DNA from: Liolophura sinensis
Lineage: Eukaryota > Mollusca > Polyplacophora > Chitonida > Chitonidae
Direction of reading: 5' to 3'
NCBI RefSeq assembly: GCF_032854445.1
Contig: NC_088301.1
Location: forward strand, 32,102,402 to 32,166,401
Length of the DNA: 64,000 nt
Both the position numbers and the translations under genes were made by a program. The notes below the pieces were generated by a model. That model saw only the letters and a list, made by a program, of their open reading frames with translations, made no database searches and was not told where the DNA came from. Below, piece by piece: positions 52,301 through 63,654 of the stretch (position 1 is its first letter; each line of letters opens with the position of its first letter).

Positions 52301-55300
52301 GTACACAGCTCTCTATGATTCAGAAAAAAAGCGGAACATTTGTAGAAAATAACTGATGCCCGTCATTGTCAGTGCTGTCTGTATCACCCACATTAGATAA
52401 AGATATGAAAACATTTCATTCTGTATGCAGAATTAAATAAAGGGGGAAAATGAAGGCAGTTAATATTCATTTCAACGGTGCGCATGTGCAATGACGAGGG
52501 TTAGCTGTAGTAGCTTTTCATGATTTTCTTATCTACTTTGCTAGCCACGAACTCTTGTTGGCCTCTAAGAGATTACACTAGTTATAAAGTATGGTAATTT
52601 TTCATCGGATGAGTTTATCAGACTGGGGTAACCATAACCATTAACCACATGTTAATTATACACAGCCTAATTATAAGACAAATTAATATATGGTGATGGT
52701 GGCATCATGATGCACAAATGCACTGCCTCATCAGACTACATGGTAAAATTGAGAAATGGTGAAAATTCACCAATATGTAGAAAAAAAACTTCTTGAACTA
52801 ACAAACCAGTGGTGTTTGCTTCCATCCAGCCAGTCGGCCTACTGTGTGTATTTTCAGTTTTTTATTTAGCTCTGTCAGAAACAAGGAACCATTATGTCAA
52901 ACTTAAGAAGAATCAATCAGTAAACCAATAGCTACATGAATTATCTGTCTGCTTGGAATGTTTCATAGCAAAGATTTCATACTCTTATTTTCAGTTCCTG
53001 AACGCCCCAAACGGCTGTTGGTGTTTGTGAATCCAGTCAGCGGGAAGAAAAGCGGACCAAAAGTCTTTCACTCACAGGCAGAGCCTTTATTTTCCCTGTG
53101 TCAGGTCACAGTAGATCTTGTAGGTAGGTGACATACAACTAACACTTATCAGCTGAAACCCAGTTTATGGGAATGTGTGATGTTTGAACAGCTCGCGAAA
53201 CAGCATTGTGTGTAGTCCCCTGGCTTACCTCCCCTGGCTCAGCGCAAGGGTGGGGACGGTGTCCTTGGATTGAGACTGGATCAGTCATCATTTTTGCATG
53301 ATGCTACAGTGAGGCAGCACCATGAATATAAATACTGATACCGTTCTGCTGCAGTGAGCCACTGTTGTGATATGACCGAAGTAATGTTCATGCATACAGC
53401 AAACTTATTTACAGGAAGTACACAACACCTGTGATCTGCTAATCACATTGTTTGCATCTGGAAGTCATCAGTAAAATTACATGACCTTGAGCTAAGTCTG
53501 TGCACCTTCTACTACACATGTGGTCCTAAGGTTTCACATTACTACCTGCATTACTGTATTAGCCATCACTTTCACTTTTATACTTTTGCCAGGAAACCGG
53601 TACCTATTATTCACTTCTGTCCAGTCAAGGCATTTCTCTAATAGCAGAAATGCAGGAGTCTCTGTGACCTGATGGTTAACATGCTTGTGCAGCGCAATAA
53701 CCAAGCAGCCTCTCCCCAGTGTTAGTTCAGATCAAGCTAACAGTGTCTTCCAGCAACGTGCAGATGGTCGTGGGTATACCCTGTGCACTCCCACTATAGT
53801 GTAGGCCACCATCGTATAAGTGACCTATTCTTGAATACAGCGTAAAAGACCAATCAAATAAGTAATGAATAAATAAATAAATAGGAGGACTGTCAATGCT
53901 TCTACAATAGGACCCATTCTTTGCGTGTATATCTGTTTCATGTCACAGCACTATATTTGTCATGCCTTCGTAGTGCAAGCACTATTCCAACGATTTTTTA
54001 ATATACGAATATACTTATGAGATATGTTGGTGTACTCGTATGTATTTATGACTTGTTCAGTCAAACGGTAAGTAATGTTGGTCTAACCAGGGAGGTCTCA
54101 AGTTCAAATCTAGCTCTTGTTAGTTCCACCATGTCTTAAAGACAAGACTTTTGTCAGATACCTGCTGATTAAGGGCAATGGTTTAATCATGGCAACCTGG
54201 TTTCCCCCATTCGTAAACCTTGCCCTCCAAGACAGACACTGTACAGATCCACAGTTGCAAGCAGAATGTAGCATGACTCTCCGGGAAATAATGATTGTTA
54301 ATCACATGACAACCATATAGATGAACTCTCATGAGATTAAAGGTGGTTTTGTTTTTCGGTATGGCAAGTTTGTGCGATGACCCTTGACACATTGGGTAGT
54401 ACAGTATATTTCTCTTCATATATCATTAAACAGATGGTGTCCAAAAAAGCTGAATTAATTATGAACATTTAGGAAGAATAAAGTAAAATTTATGAATACA
54501 TTTGATGATATATCCATTTCAAATGATTTGCAAATTAAGCATTCAGAAAGCTCGGTATGTAATACTGTGCAATATATTTTTTTCATGTGACAGTTACAAC
54601 GCATGCGCATCACACTGAGGAGGTTATAGCTTCTTATGACCTTGGCAAAGTGAATGGGTGAGATGTTTTCTATTTTGCACCTGATTGTGTTCTTTTCGCA
54701 AAAAAAGTAACTTTTATGAAAAATATGGTTACCTGAAAAATCGATTCTTTTACTCAGTTAAAGGAAAATGGTTAGTTTTCAACATTACCTGTTTTAGTTC
54801 TATCCTGTTTTGTTAGAACAGGATAGAATTAGCTCACAATTTATTGAGCTCAAAACTCAAACGTTCTACTGGGTATTGGTGGGTAAATGGTCGTAAAGGA
54901 AAATACAAGCAAAACAGTTGTGCTTTTGTACTGTTCAAAAAAGGTCCGTCGTCCATATGTTCACACTGAAGCATTAGAAAGTGGTGGCCTGTTGACAATA
55001 GCACACTCAAAACAAAGGCTATTTCCAAGACAACAACAATGTAGTTTATCTCCTTGTCTTACATGCGCATATTTGAAATTTGTTCTTATTTTATGCACAA
55101 AAACTTTCCCTTGAATGAGAGCTTAAAACTTAGATCATAGATGTGTTTCTCTTTTTTTATTTCGCGTAATGAATAAGTTGTTGTTGACGTGCTGGCGATG
55201 TACAAGAATTTCCACTTATGTATAATCTTATTCAATATATTACATCATGTGACTGTATATTAAAATAAAGTAATTCAACATGTGTTTCAATTAAAACATA

Positions 55301-58300
55301 TTTGTGAATCTGTTTTCAAACTAAACCATGATGGGACTACTTTCAGAATTGTGACAGTAGGTGGCGACGGTACATATGCAGAAGCTGTGAATGGTCTTGC
55401 GCATCGAATGATGTTAGAAGCGCACCAGGATGAAAATGACCCAGATCTGGATCTTAAACCTTTGCCATTGCCAGTTGGAATTATTCCTACAGGTAAATAT
55501 ATTTTTCTTTTTTCTTTCCTCTGTGTTTTTTTGTTGTTTTTGTTTTTTGGGGGGGTTTTGTTTCTTATTTTATCTGTTTTTCTTTCATCTTGTTTTTGTT
55601 TTGTTTAGTTTTTGTTTTTTTCATGTTAAAACTTTATGGCATAATAATAAAGAGCAAGGAATTCTGTATTTATAGATTTGTGTATGTTTCTACTCAAAAT
55701 TTCCATATCTGTATAGTGTTTTATTTGAGATGTACAAATACTAAAATCCTGTAATATATACACATGTTATGGTAATCTTGATTTGTATTTTTTGTGTTCT
55801 GATGGTTAAATAGGAACTGGAGATGGAATTGTGGAAGTTGCGAATACCACCAAGGACATAGTGACTGCAGTGTTGTTGATTATTTTAGGTGTGTCAGTTG
55901 TAAACCAGGCAGATTTCGTAACACATATGGTATCCATTGTGAACAACCTCTCTTAAGAGTACTTACATGTCACGGCCATTTTGCCAAGTTAAAACACCAC
56001 GAAAGTTTAAATTTGTTGGAAAGATTAAATTTTGTAGATTATACTTACTTAGTTTCTGTGTCATTTGACTCTTAAAACAAGTCGTCAGCTCAAAAGTTGC
56101 GTTTAAGATGGAGATAATTGTATAACGTGTACTTTGCAAAGATGTCACGTTTCCAGTGGTTACAAACCCATCAAGAATTTTTTGTTTACATTGAGTAGGT
56201 GGGAAGTTAGACAAGGACCTGGCCACGGTTCATCATGGCAGGAAGCTGTTGGTGTACTCTGTATTATTGACGGGAACGGGACTCTTCTCAGAGATCATTC
56301 GGAAAGCGGAAAGCAATAGGAGCTTAGGTCGTGCACGCTACGTTTGTGAGTATAGAGGCACAGAGTGGGTTAGTCAGGCGGAGCTAGGGCACTGGTTTGA
56401 CACCATAGACATATTACATACAATGCCTGTTTCACAGAAGCATTTTGGGTCAAAATCCAAAATTAAATCTTCTGTACAAAACATAATATTTGAAGCTGGA
56501 TTTTCAAACTTGAATGAAGTTGTACTATTACACCACAGAATCCTTGGTAACAGTGGAATCCATTTGATAGATATATGTATTTGGGAGTTGAAATAAGATT
56601 ACAATTTTTTTGCTAAAGCTCGAAATCGCTGTGAAATGAGCCCTTGACCGTCTCTGAAATATTCTTGAGCATAATGTTAGACACCAGTAAAATAAATAAG
56701 CTTGAAGAGACTGTCCATTCCCGTACTGCTGTGTTCCATCATTTATATTTCAGAATGGCTCTGCTCTGCGTTTCAAACTGGAAATGCAAGTCAGAATAAT
56801 AGCTAGAATAGGGGGCTTTCCAAGTAGCTTTTGTGTAATAAGTATGTGCCATCTATATATGTAATATTTCTAAAAATGTAAACGCTTATTTTTTTTTATC
56901 GGAAAATAATTAATAGTGTCTTTTGAGCTGTGAACTGTGAGCAAAGTTTTCACGTGTCTAGAATAATAACATAATCTGTGGCATAGTCTAATACTCATGA
57001 TCAGAAAGTCCATACCCGTGTGTAGTAGCTTTCCGTGCATGATCTGCACTGCTAACCTGTACAGTTGTTCGTGAATCTGGTTTAAAGGAAGCTGTCCAGT
57101 GGCAAGATTAAAAAGTGTTTTAATTTGGTATAAGAAGCACAAAGCAAAATCAGTTTTTTTACGAGAACGAGATTAAGTTGTTCAAAATTACTGTCGTAAA
57201 AGTTTGGTAAAAGATTTGTACTATTCTGGGCCCTGAGGAAAAACACTTCTTGGCAAGTCATGTTCAGGTATGTGTTGGAAAATAGTTCGTGTTTGTTTCG
57301 GCATTACATCATCATTTTAACAATAATGGAGGCCTACAGGCTAGAGTGAATAAACACATTGGGCGGATTTCACATTTCAGATTTTCACATAAAGTTATGA
57401 TTAAGTGTTTTTTTGTAGCAACTGTCAGTACATTCTGGAAGATTCTGTTCTGGATCTCTCCCTTAAAAGTAAAAGTCGTAGTGAAGAGCATGTGACAATG
57501 TGTTGTAAATTAGTACCAGTCCAAGTCCAGCTGTGGACTTGGGATTACTAGATACATTGCTCCTGAGGCTTTGTTAATAATGAGTGGCCGAATATCACAT
57601 GTCTTTCAGCAAGTGTGAACTTTAGGCTTTGGTGAGCTCATCACTAACATGCCAGAGATGGGTTGTTTTACACTGGCCACTTGTATGAATGTCAGTTTCC
57701 TAAATGGCGCTAAATAACAATCAGTTTTTCTGTTCTGTCAATGAGATTGGAAGAGGAAGCTTTTCTGTCAGTGAGATGGGTACAGTAAGCTTTTCTGTCA
57801 GTGCTATTGGTAGAGGAAACTTCTCTGTCAGTGAGATGGGTACAGTAAGCTTCTCTGTCAGTGAGATGAGTAGAGGAAGCTTTTCTGTCAGTGAAATTGG
57901 TAGAGGAAGCTTTTCTGTCAGTGAGATGGGTAGAGTAAGCTTTTCTGTCAGGGAGATGGGTAGAGTAAGCTTTTCTGTCAATGCGATTGGTAGAGGAAGC
58001 TTTTCTGTCAGGGAGATGGGTACAGTAAGCTTTTCTGTCAGTGATATGGGTAGAGTAAGCTTTTCTGTCAATGCTATTGGTAGAGGAAGCTTTTCTCTCA
58101 GGGAGATGGGTAGAGTAAGCTTTTCTGTCAGGGAGATGGGTAGAGTAAGCTTTTCTGTCAGGGAGATGGATAGAGTAAGCTTTTCTGTCAATGCGATTGG
58201 TAGAGGAAGCTTTTCTGTCAGGGAGATGGGTACAGTAAGCTTTTCTGTCAGTGATATGGGTAGAGTAAGCTTTTCTGTCAATGCTATTGGTAGAGGAAGC

Positions 58301-61300
58301 TTTTCTGTCAGGGAGATGGGTAGAGTAAGCTTTTCTGTCAGGGAGATGGGTAGAGTAAGCTTTTCTGTCAGGGAGATGGGTAGAGGAAGCTTTTCTGTCA
58401 GGGAGATGGGTAGAGTAAGCTTCTCTGTCAATGCTATTGGTAGAGGAAGCTTTTCTCTCAGGGAGATGGGTAGAGTAAGCTTTTCTCTCAGGGAGATGGG
58501 TAGAGTAAGCTTTTCTGTCAGTGATATGGGTAGAGTAAGCTTTTCTGTCAATGCTATTGGTAGAGGAAGCTTTTCTGTCAGGGAGATGGGTAGAGTAAGC
58601 TTTTCTGTCAGGGAGATGGGTACAGTAAGCTTTTCTGTCAGTGATATGAGAAGAGTAAGCTTTTCTGTCAGTGAAATTGGTAGAGGAAGCTTTTCTGTCA
58701 GTGAGATGGGTAGAGTAAGCTTTTCTGTCAGTGAGATGCATACAGGAAGCTTTTCTGTCAGTGAGATGGGTAGAGTAAGATTTTCTGTCAGGGAGATGGG
58801 TACAGTAAGCTTTTCTGTCAATATGATTGGTAGAGGAAGCTTTTCTGTCAGGGCAGGAAGATGCGTACAGTAAGCTTTTCTGTCAGGGCAGGGAGATGCG
58901 TACAGTAAGCTTTTCTGTCAGTGAGATGCATACAGGAAGCTTCTCTGTCAGTGAGATGGGTAGAGTAAGCTTTTCTGTCAGTGAGATGCCTACAGGAAGC
59001 TTTTCTGTCAGTGAGATGGGTAGAGTAAGCTTTTCTGCCTATGAGATTGGTAGAGAAAGCTTCTCTATCAGTGATATTAGCAAATGAAAATTTTCTGTCA
59101 GTGAGATAGAAGGAAATTTTTTTGTTACTGTTAATTAAAAGTTACGTCTGAAAACACCATCTGTTTGGCAGGATTCTTGTGTGCCTTCTTGTGGTACTCA
59201 TGTTTTGTACAGCTTGTTGGATAATTCCCTTTTTCTGTTTGCATTTCAGATGGAGTATTATATGGAATAATTAAACACCAGGTAATTCAGGTGGAAGTGG
59301 ATTATCTCCCCGTGTCAGAAAGGTTTGTTCGGAGCTACACATCACTGGTTCAGTGAAGAAGCACTATAAGTGTTTTTGTTATGTTTCATCAAAGTAGGAC
59401 AGTCTCAGTGAAGTCTGATCTAGTAGACTCTCTCCAAACTGAGTTGTTAAGTGGACCTGATGTAGCACCTGCTTCCTATCCATCTAGTGACCTTTATTTG
59501 GATGGAGAAGTCAAACCATACACCAATCAGAATTGTAGTTTCGATCCACAAGAGCCAGAATTTGGAAGGCTGAGAGTAGGTGCTTCCCGGACCACCTGAC
59601 TTCACTGAGATTGCCATTGCGGAATTGAGGCTGCCCTATCAGATGCAACTTAATTCCTAGTTTGGACAGGAAAAAAACATGTGATACAAAATGTGAATTT
59701 AGAAAAATAAAAGCTAATTCAATGTAGTAAATGAATGTCATCTTTGGGAACAAACAATTCTAAACGTAGTAAATGTATAGTCACATTTACAGGCTTCTGA
59801 GTATATCAAGTCTGGTGCAAGGCTTTATGATGAGCGGCTGACCAAGGGGAGAATGGAGTCAGTGATACCTCAGTCCACACTGATCAGTTAATTCGTGTTA
59901 CAACACAGTGACCCAGGAACACCTCGCCAATGCAATCGCTCTGAGTTCAAGTCCAGCTCATGCTGGAAGGTCTGCAGCAACCTGCAGATGGTCACAGGTT
60001 TCCCTCAGACTATAAGTGTTTTTAGTCTCCCACCATAATGCTGGCCACTGTTGTACAATAATGTGAAATAACAATAGTGAAATAATTGTCGGTGTTAAAC
60101 ACCAATCAGATTAATAAGTTAATATAGCCGGTGTTATTTCGTGTCTCTTGCACCACAATTCCTTTGTGATCTAGGAGCTGATAGTGTGTTCATTTAGTTA
60201 TTTATATTTATTTATTTAGTTTTATAAATATATGTTCGATGGGGAACTTCAGACAAATTGACCAAGAAATCCAGTTTATGTAAAGAGCGAAGTGAATGTC
60301 ATTCTGTGTGTTTTCTTTGTAAAGCAGTTCCAGGGATGAGGCTGTGAAGGAGAACTCGACAGGAGAGACGGTCTCAGGTAACAAGCGTTCTTTCAAACAT
60401 GTCAGCACACTTAGACCAGTTATGTTGTGCTAGTTTTTATGTTAAGTCTAATAAACTTGCATTTTTCATTACTCATCATACTGATACTTCTTAGCTCAGC
60501 CCATACAGTGCTATGTTGTCTTAATCCATTTATTGGTTAGCTTTAAAGATCAACTCCAGATCAGAAAGAAACTAGGTGGACTTTTTAAAATTATGCGAAG
60601 AATGCTTCTCACAACATAACTCAACATTGTTAAAACAATTTACATTGGGTAACACCATTCAGACTATATCACTGAAGTGTCCTCAGAATGAAAGTTTCAG
60701 TTGGTTCGATATATAATGTGCCATGTGGTACGGGATCATAGTGTTGACTTGACCTTGGATATGTCAGATGATGACATTATTAGCATGTTTCGGACTAACC
60801 TTTGGCCTGGAATCGGTCTAACACATTAGCATCAGGTCTTGGCATACACTTTAAAGTTGGAGAAAACATAGTTGGGACTTTGTTCTAAATATGGTCTTAA
60901 ATATTATTTTCTAGTTTTTTTTTATGACATTTGAAAATAATTTTTTTGTATATATGGGACCACCTCTTGGTATATATTGTCTCTGCATAATGTTCTTAAT
61001 GAGAATGTAACATGTTTAATAAATATATTTGTGCTAGAATTTGGTCTTTTTCAGCTAACAGAGGTGTTATCATATTTATGTTTTAATATTTTCATAAATA
61101 TTATCATAATTCTGATTAAGTGCATATCTTTGGATATGAACAACAAATTTACATTTGAAATGAATTTATTAGATCTACGTCACATCCTTATTTAGAAAAT
61201 TATAATTCAAAGACAATATATAAGAGCTGGTTCCGGTACAAAAGTATTTTCAAATACCCTTTTGTCCTGAAAGAAAAATATCAAAAAAAAAAAAAAAAAC

Positions 61301-63654
61301 CCCATTAAAGACCATATTTGCAAATAACTTCCCATGCCCTTCCATCTGATATTTGCATCATTTTTAGTGTACCTGTTCAAAGTACAGACGTTGCTTATAT
61401 CATACAGTGAGCATCGGTGTTGGTGTCTAATAACAAGGAAAGCAGTGTTAAGCAAAATATTAAACAAAATACTGTGAATTACTGACTCAGTGTATTGTAT
61501 ATTAAACAAAACGTTAGGGGTGGTATCTAAAAAACTACTGCATTTATTTAGCTCAGGGTTTACACTTATGTAGAGCAGAGCAGCTTGAGTAGGGCATGCC
61601 AATGTTGATCCAGTGTGTGCATATTAATTACCGTATAATACCAAATTCTTGACTTCATGTATTGTGTATTAGAATCAATGTTAAACAAAATGTTAAGTAT
61701 TGGTATCTCAAAATGTACATCATATATTGACCTGAAGTTTTACATGCTTATAAAGTGTAGTGACACAGAAGGGTGTTTCATTGCTGATTCTCTGTGAGCA
61801 TATTAATTACCGTAAATTACCCAGTTCACGATTTCAGTATTTGATGTATACGATGAAGTTTTGCATTCATGTGTCTCTTAAAGGCAAACTCTTTGGTTGC
61901 CTTGCTACCGAATCTAAGTTATGTTTTCTCCTCCTTTAAAATTGGTACTTACGCTGCTCAGCATTGAGATGTTAGAGCAAGGAAACATTGACAGTTTGGC
62001 TATTCTGATGGGTTGTTATGTCTGGTGTCTTCGGCATTATACTTCCATGTACACGCACCTAATGACTCTAAGTCGTCATGTGACTGAAAAATTGTACAAT
62101 GTAAAACCCCGTACATACATATATACATACAAGGCTCAACTAATGCCAAAATTTAGGCAAAAACAAATCTTCAAAATGAGTACTAAAAGCATCTAGAACT
62201 TCGTATGGTCAAAAATGGTGGGCTTGTAATATGGTGGTTCCAAGTTCTGCATCTCTCTCTTCTCTGACCTAATAAATAAATGTGACAAACAAAGAAACTG
62301 TTAAATAAATAGCCTGGCCTTGATGGCAAGATGAATACTAATTTTTTTTTAAATATCAAAGAAGATAAATCAGTGCAAAGGGTTTTCTTCGTGGAAAGTT
62401 ATGTAAGTGACAGGTAAGTTTCTGGTTTTGTATCACAGGTTGGCAACACAAGAGCGGGTCTTTCGTACGGGTGGACAACTTAACCTACAGCGCGTCCAGA
62501 TCTCCCCTCCCTGACCGAGAGGCTCTGGGAGATGGTGTTCTCCGCCTGTATTTTGTCCGACCGTGCGGAAGGATATCTCATGGGGTTTACGTGAAGAAGT
62601 GGCTAAAAGGGGATCCTGACGTGGTAGGTGCCAGAAATACAAGCTCAACATCATTGTGTGCTTGGGTTCAGACTGTACTTTATTTTATATAACTTTGTGA
62701 TTTAACATGAACTACTTATGGAAGCGATGAATACGGCCATTCATTGTGCCATCATTCTAGCGTAGTTTAGCCCAATAAGGCGATGAAACGAAGCGATAAA
62801 GCAATGGTGCGAAGCCATGGGATGATGACATGAAGCACTGGGACCATAGCACAGTGCGATGATCATCGTCCCATCGCAAAAAATAGCACATTTTTGTAAC
62901 GACCAGGATTCTTTGCTGAGCTTCTAGCTGAAAGCTTTGAAGGTCATTTATCCCTATAAGTTTCATACACCCACCGGTGAAGGAGCGTAATGTAGTTTTG
63001 CAATTCACATCCACTACCAGGTTATATCACCAGTTGTTTTGCACAAGCTGTTGTTATATTTGTGCATACACAGACTGAGGTGATGATGTGTGACGCTACA
63101 ATATATATGCATAACTTTGTATCCAAGCAAAAGCTCCTATTGTATCATATGCGCGAATGTGTCGTGCCTTACTTTGGTCTATTTCCTGGGTTGCCATGGT
63201 AATGATATTGTCCATTTCTCTATATCCGCATGTAGTAGATAAATTGGTATGTCTTCATGTCTGGGCTGGAACTACATTGTTTTGCATGTACAATTTTAAT
63301 TTTGAGTGGTGGGTACATGGACATAGATATGATAATGTATTAGGGATTTCCGCAGTTGTCATGGTAACTTTTTTGGTGAGACACAGGTAGTGTACAACGA
63401 TTTCAATGCACTAGTCAATAAACCAGTATATCTACAAATTTTAAGATAATACTAACACCTTGGACCTAATCTTTGTCCGTAGTCCAGCTTTCATATTTTT
63501 TTGTTCATCAGGTCAATTCCACAATAGCTGTAGAAGTCAAGGTGAAAGCTTACAGGGTGAGAGCTGTGGGGGAATGGCGGACTTCACCACAGAGTCATAT
63601 CATCAATGTTGACGGGGAAATCGTCAATCTGCCAGAGCCAGACTTCTCTGTCAG
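49211..63654 (+). CDS. CERK: Ceramide kinase, 11 exons seen (3' end beyond window)
   Basis: CERK phosphorylates ceramide to ceramide-1-phosphate at Golgi and plasma membranes. Exons: 49211-49331, 51870-52100, 52995-53123, 54594-54657, 55347-55492, 55814-55888, 56211-56345, 59250-59322, 60328-60377, 62439-62623, 63512-63654. Every join is phase consistent and gives about 450 residues; the human protein has 537. An N-terminal PH-like part (residues 1-117) precedes the DAGK catalytic region: FVNPVSGKK at 128-136, GGDGT at 187-191, GIIPTGTGDG, then VHHGRKLLVYSVLL and SLGRARY. The C-terminal domain has LGDGVLRLYFVRPC and NVDGEIV, matching CERK rather than CERKL or sphingosine kinase. The CxxxCxxC motif usual in CERK was not found. 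Confidence 0.88.
49525..50585 (+). repeat. Degenerate 36-40 bp minisatellite in CERK intron 1
   Basis: Units are of the type AACAACCTGAGGCTCATTAC followed by ATTTATCCTTATAATACT. It is interrupted by a family A SINE at 49815-49970 and an unrelated insert at about 50385-50480. A local duplication of about 130 bp (50075-50175 against 50190-50290) is visible. Confidence 0.85.
49815..49970 (+). repeat. SINE family A, 5'-truncated, inserted in a minisatellite
   Basis: CCGTACGTTGGAATGTCTCC, AGCAACCTGCGGATGGTCGC, CACCATAATGCTGCCCACCG, TATTCTTGAGTATGGCGTAA, AATAAATAAATT. Flanking sequence on both sides is the 38-bp repeat. Confidence 0.88.
50885..51115 (+). repeat. Dispersed repeat, copy 3 of 3 (unclassified)
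   Basis: AAGTTTCGTCCATGACTAAC, CTATTTATTTTAGAAACGTG, GGGATGATATTGAACTGGAA, AATTGTAAGTTTTAG, then GAACTTTTGTGGTTGAAATT. Same order as the other two copies. Confidence 0.65.
51575..51735 (+). repeat. SINE-like fragment, family B
   Basis: GTCTTGAATCCAGCTCTTGC, then TCGGATAACTGGCAATGTTT and GGATTCCTCCTACC resemble the family B B-box and tail. Diverged; it ends about 130 bp before CERK exon 2. Confidence 0.4.
51870..52100 (+). CDS. CERK: CERK exon 2, PH-like domain end
   Basis: The acceptor is ttctcgtttcag and the donor AAGT|gtaagt. It encodes a basic stretch LVIHYVKHVTHKHRRNL, then EIFHG and VCKQWRDKLNDIL. The last helix (C-x-x-W-x-x-x-L) is typical of the end of a PH domain and matches the CERK position. 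Confidence 0.87.
52995..53123 (+). CDS. CERK: CERK exon 3, start of DAGK catalytic domain
   Basis: The acceptor is cttattttcag and the donor GTAG|gtaggt, phase 1. It encodes PERPKRLLVFVNPVSGKKSG, then FHSQAEPLFSLCQVTVDLV. The K-R-L-L-V-x-x-N-P-x-x-G-x-x pattern is the first nucleotide-binding strand and loop of DAG, sphingosine and ceramide kinases. Confidence 0.92.
53653..53884 (+). repeat. SINE family A, near full length, diverged
   Basis: The head GTCTCTGTGACCTGATGGTT, AGCAACGTGCAGATGGTCGT, CATCGTATAAGTGACCTATT, TTGAATACAGCGTAAAAGAC, then AATAAATAAATAAATAG. In CERK intron 3. Confidence 0.8.
54055..54305 (+). repeat. SINE-like element, family B
   Basis: CTCAAGTTCAAATCTAGCTC (B-box like), TCAGATACCTGCTGATTAAG, GGCAACCTGGTTTCCCCCAT, CGTAAACCTTGCC. 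In CERK intron 3. Confidence 0.5.
54594..54657 (+). CDS. CERK: CERK exon 4
   Basis: The acceptor is ttcatgtgacag and the donor ATGG|gtgaga, phase 2. It encodes VTTHAHHTEEVIASYDLGKV, then NG, equivalent to the T-E-H-A...Y-D-G helix before the glycine-rich loop. 64 bp, too short to be found by ORF length alone. Confidence 0.87.
55347..55492 (+). CDS. CERK: CERK exon 5, GGDGT nucleotide-binding loop
   Basis: The acceptor is gactactttcag and the donor ACAG|gtaaat, phase 1. It encodes GIVTVGGDGTYAEAVNGLAH, then DLKPLPLPVGIIPTG. GGDGT is the ATP-binding signature, and G-I-I-P-x-G is the next conserved strand. Confidence 0.94.
55814..55888 (+). CDS. CERK: CERK exon 6
   Basis: The acceptor is tggttaaatag and the donor TTAG|gtgtgt, phase 1. 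It encodes GTGDGIVEVANTTKDIVTAV, then LLIILG. It follows PTG and matches the S/T-x-D loop and the helix T-A-x-x-I-I-x-G. Confidence 0.88.
56211..56345 (+). CDS. CERK: CERK exon 7
   Basis: The acceptor is gtgggaagttag and the donor GTTT|gtgagt, phase 1. It encodes DKDLATVHHGRKLLVYSVLL, then TGTGLFSEIIRKAESNRSLG and RARYV. The D-x-x-x-V-H-H, Y-S-V-x-L-x-G-x-G and L-G-x-A-R-Y blocks are strongly CERK-like. Confidence 0.92.
56346..57724 (+). other. CERK intron 7, unique part
   Basis: No exon-like signal, apart from a short SINE tail fragment at 56655-56700 (AAATATTCTTGAGCATAATG, AATAAATAAG). The rest of the intron is the 30-bp array. Confidence 0.4.
57728..59112 (+). repeat. 30-bp minisatellite with a HindIII site in nearly every unit, about 46 copies
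   Basis: The unit is AAGCTTTTCTGTCAGGGAGA followed by TGGGTAGAGT. Variants alternate GGGAGATGGG, GTGATATGGG and AATGCTATTGG, giving local higher-order patterns. The period of 30 keeps frames open on both strands over more than 1 kb, with FSV and LTEK-type pseudo-repeats. One stretch at about 58850-58900 has longer units (GGGCAGGAAGATGCG). In CERK intron 7. Confidence 0.96.
59250..59322 (+). CDS. CERK: CERK exon 8
   Basis: The acceptor is tttgcatttcag and the donor AAAG|gtttgt, phase 2. It encodes YGVLYGIIKHQVIQVEVDYL, then PVSE, corresponding to the strand after the RY block. It lies about 140 bp after the 30-bp minisatellite. Confidence 0.82.
59895..60123 (+). repeat. SINE family A, diverged
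   Basis: CAACACAGTGACCCAGGAAC, CTGAGTTCAAGTCCAGCTCA, CAGCAACCTGCAGATGGTCA, CACCATAATGCTGGCC, GGTGTTAAACACCAATCAGA, AATAAGTTAA. In CERK intron 8. Confidence 0.8.
60328..60377 (+). CDS. CERK: CERK exon 9 (50 bp)
   Basis: The acceptor is ttctttgtaaagcag and the donor TCAG|gtaaca. It encodes SRDEAVKENSTGETVS. Homology is low because this is a variable linker. The call rests on good splice sites and on phase: exon 8 ends phase 2 and exon 10 needs phase 1, and this exon exactly bridges them. Confidence 0.65.
60378..62438 (+). other. CERK intron 9, with a tandem duplication of about 175 bp
   Basis: AT-rich. Two diverged tandem copies at about 61480-61650 and 61650-61830 share TATTGTGTATTAGAATCAAT-like starts, TTAAACAAAATGTTAAG, GGTATCT and GCATATTAATTACCGTA. 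No exon seen. Confidence 0.5.
62439..62623 (+). CDS. CERK: CERK exon 10, C-terminal domain
   Basis: The acceptor is ttgtatcacag and the donor CGTG|gtaggt, phase 0. It encodes GWQHKSGSFVRVDNLTYSAS, then REALGDGVLRLYFVRPCGRI and KKWLKGD. F-x-x-x-N-x-x-x-S and L-G-D-G-x-L-x-L-x-x-V-R are the CERK C-terminal landmarks. Confidence 0.88.
63512..63654 (+). CDS. CERK: CERK exon 11 (gene continues past the window)
   Basis: The acceptor is ttgttcatcag and the donor TCAG|gtaaag, phase 2. It encodes VNSTIAVEVKVKAYRVRAVG, then SHIINVDGEIVNLPEPDF. N-x-D-G-E-x-V is the conserved final-strand motif. No stop is reached, so at least one more exon lies downstream of 64000. Confidence 0.87.

Noticed and set aside
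57704-58873. 389-codon plus ORF and 343/366-codon minus ORFs
   Set aside because: Shadows of the 30-bp HindIII array. Three overlapping open frames on both strands show absence of stops in the unit, not coding.
59381-59599. 72-codon ORF between CERK exons 8 and 9 with protein-like composition
   Set aside because: Its only acceptor (tctcag, exon start 59409) gives a stop in the phase required by exon 8, and exon 9 at 60328 bridges phases exactly. An alternative exon is not excluded.
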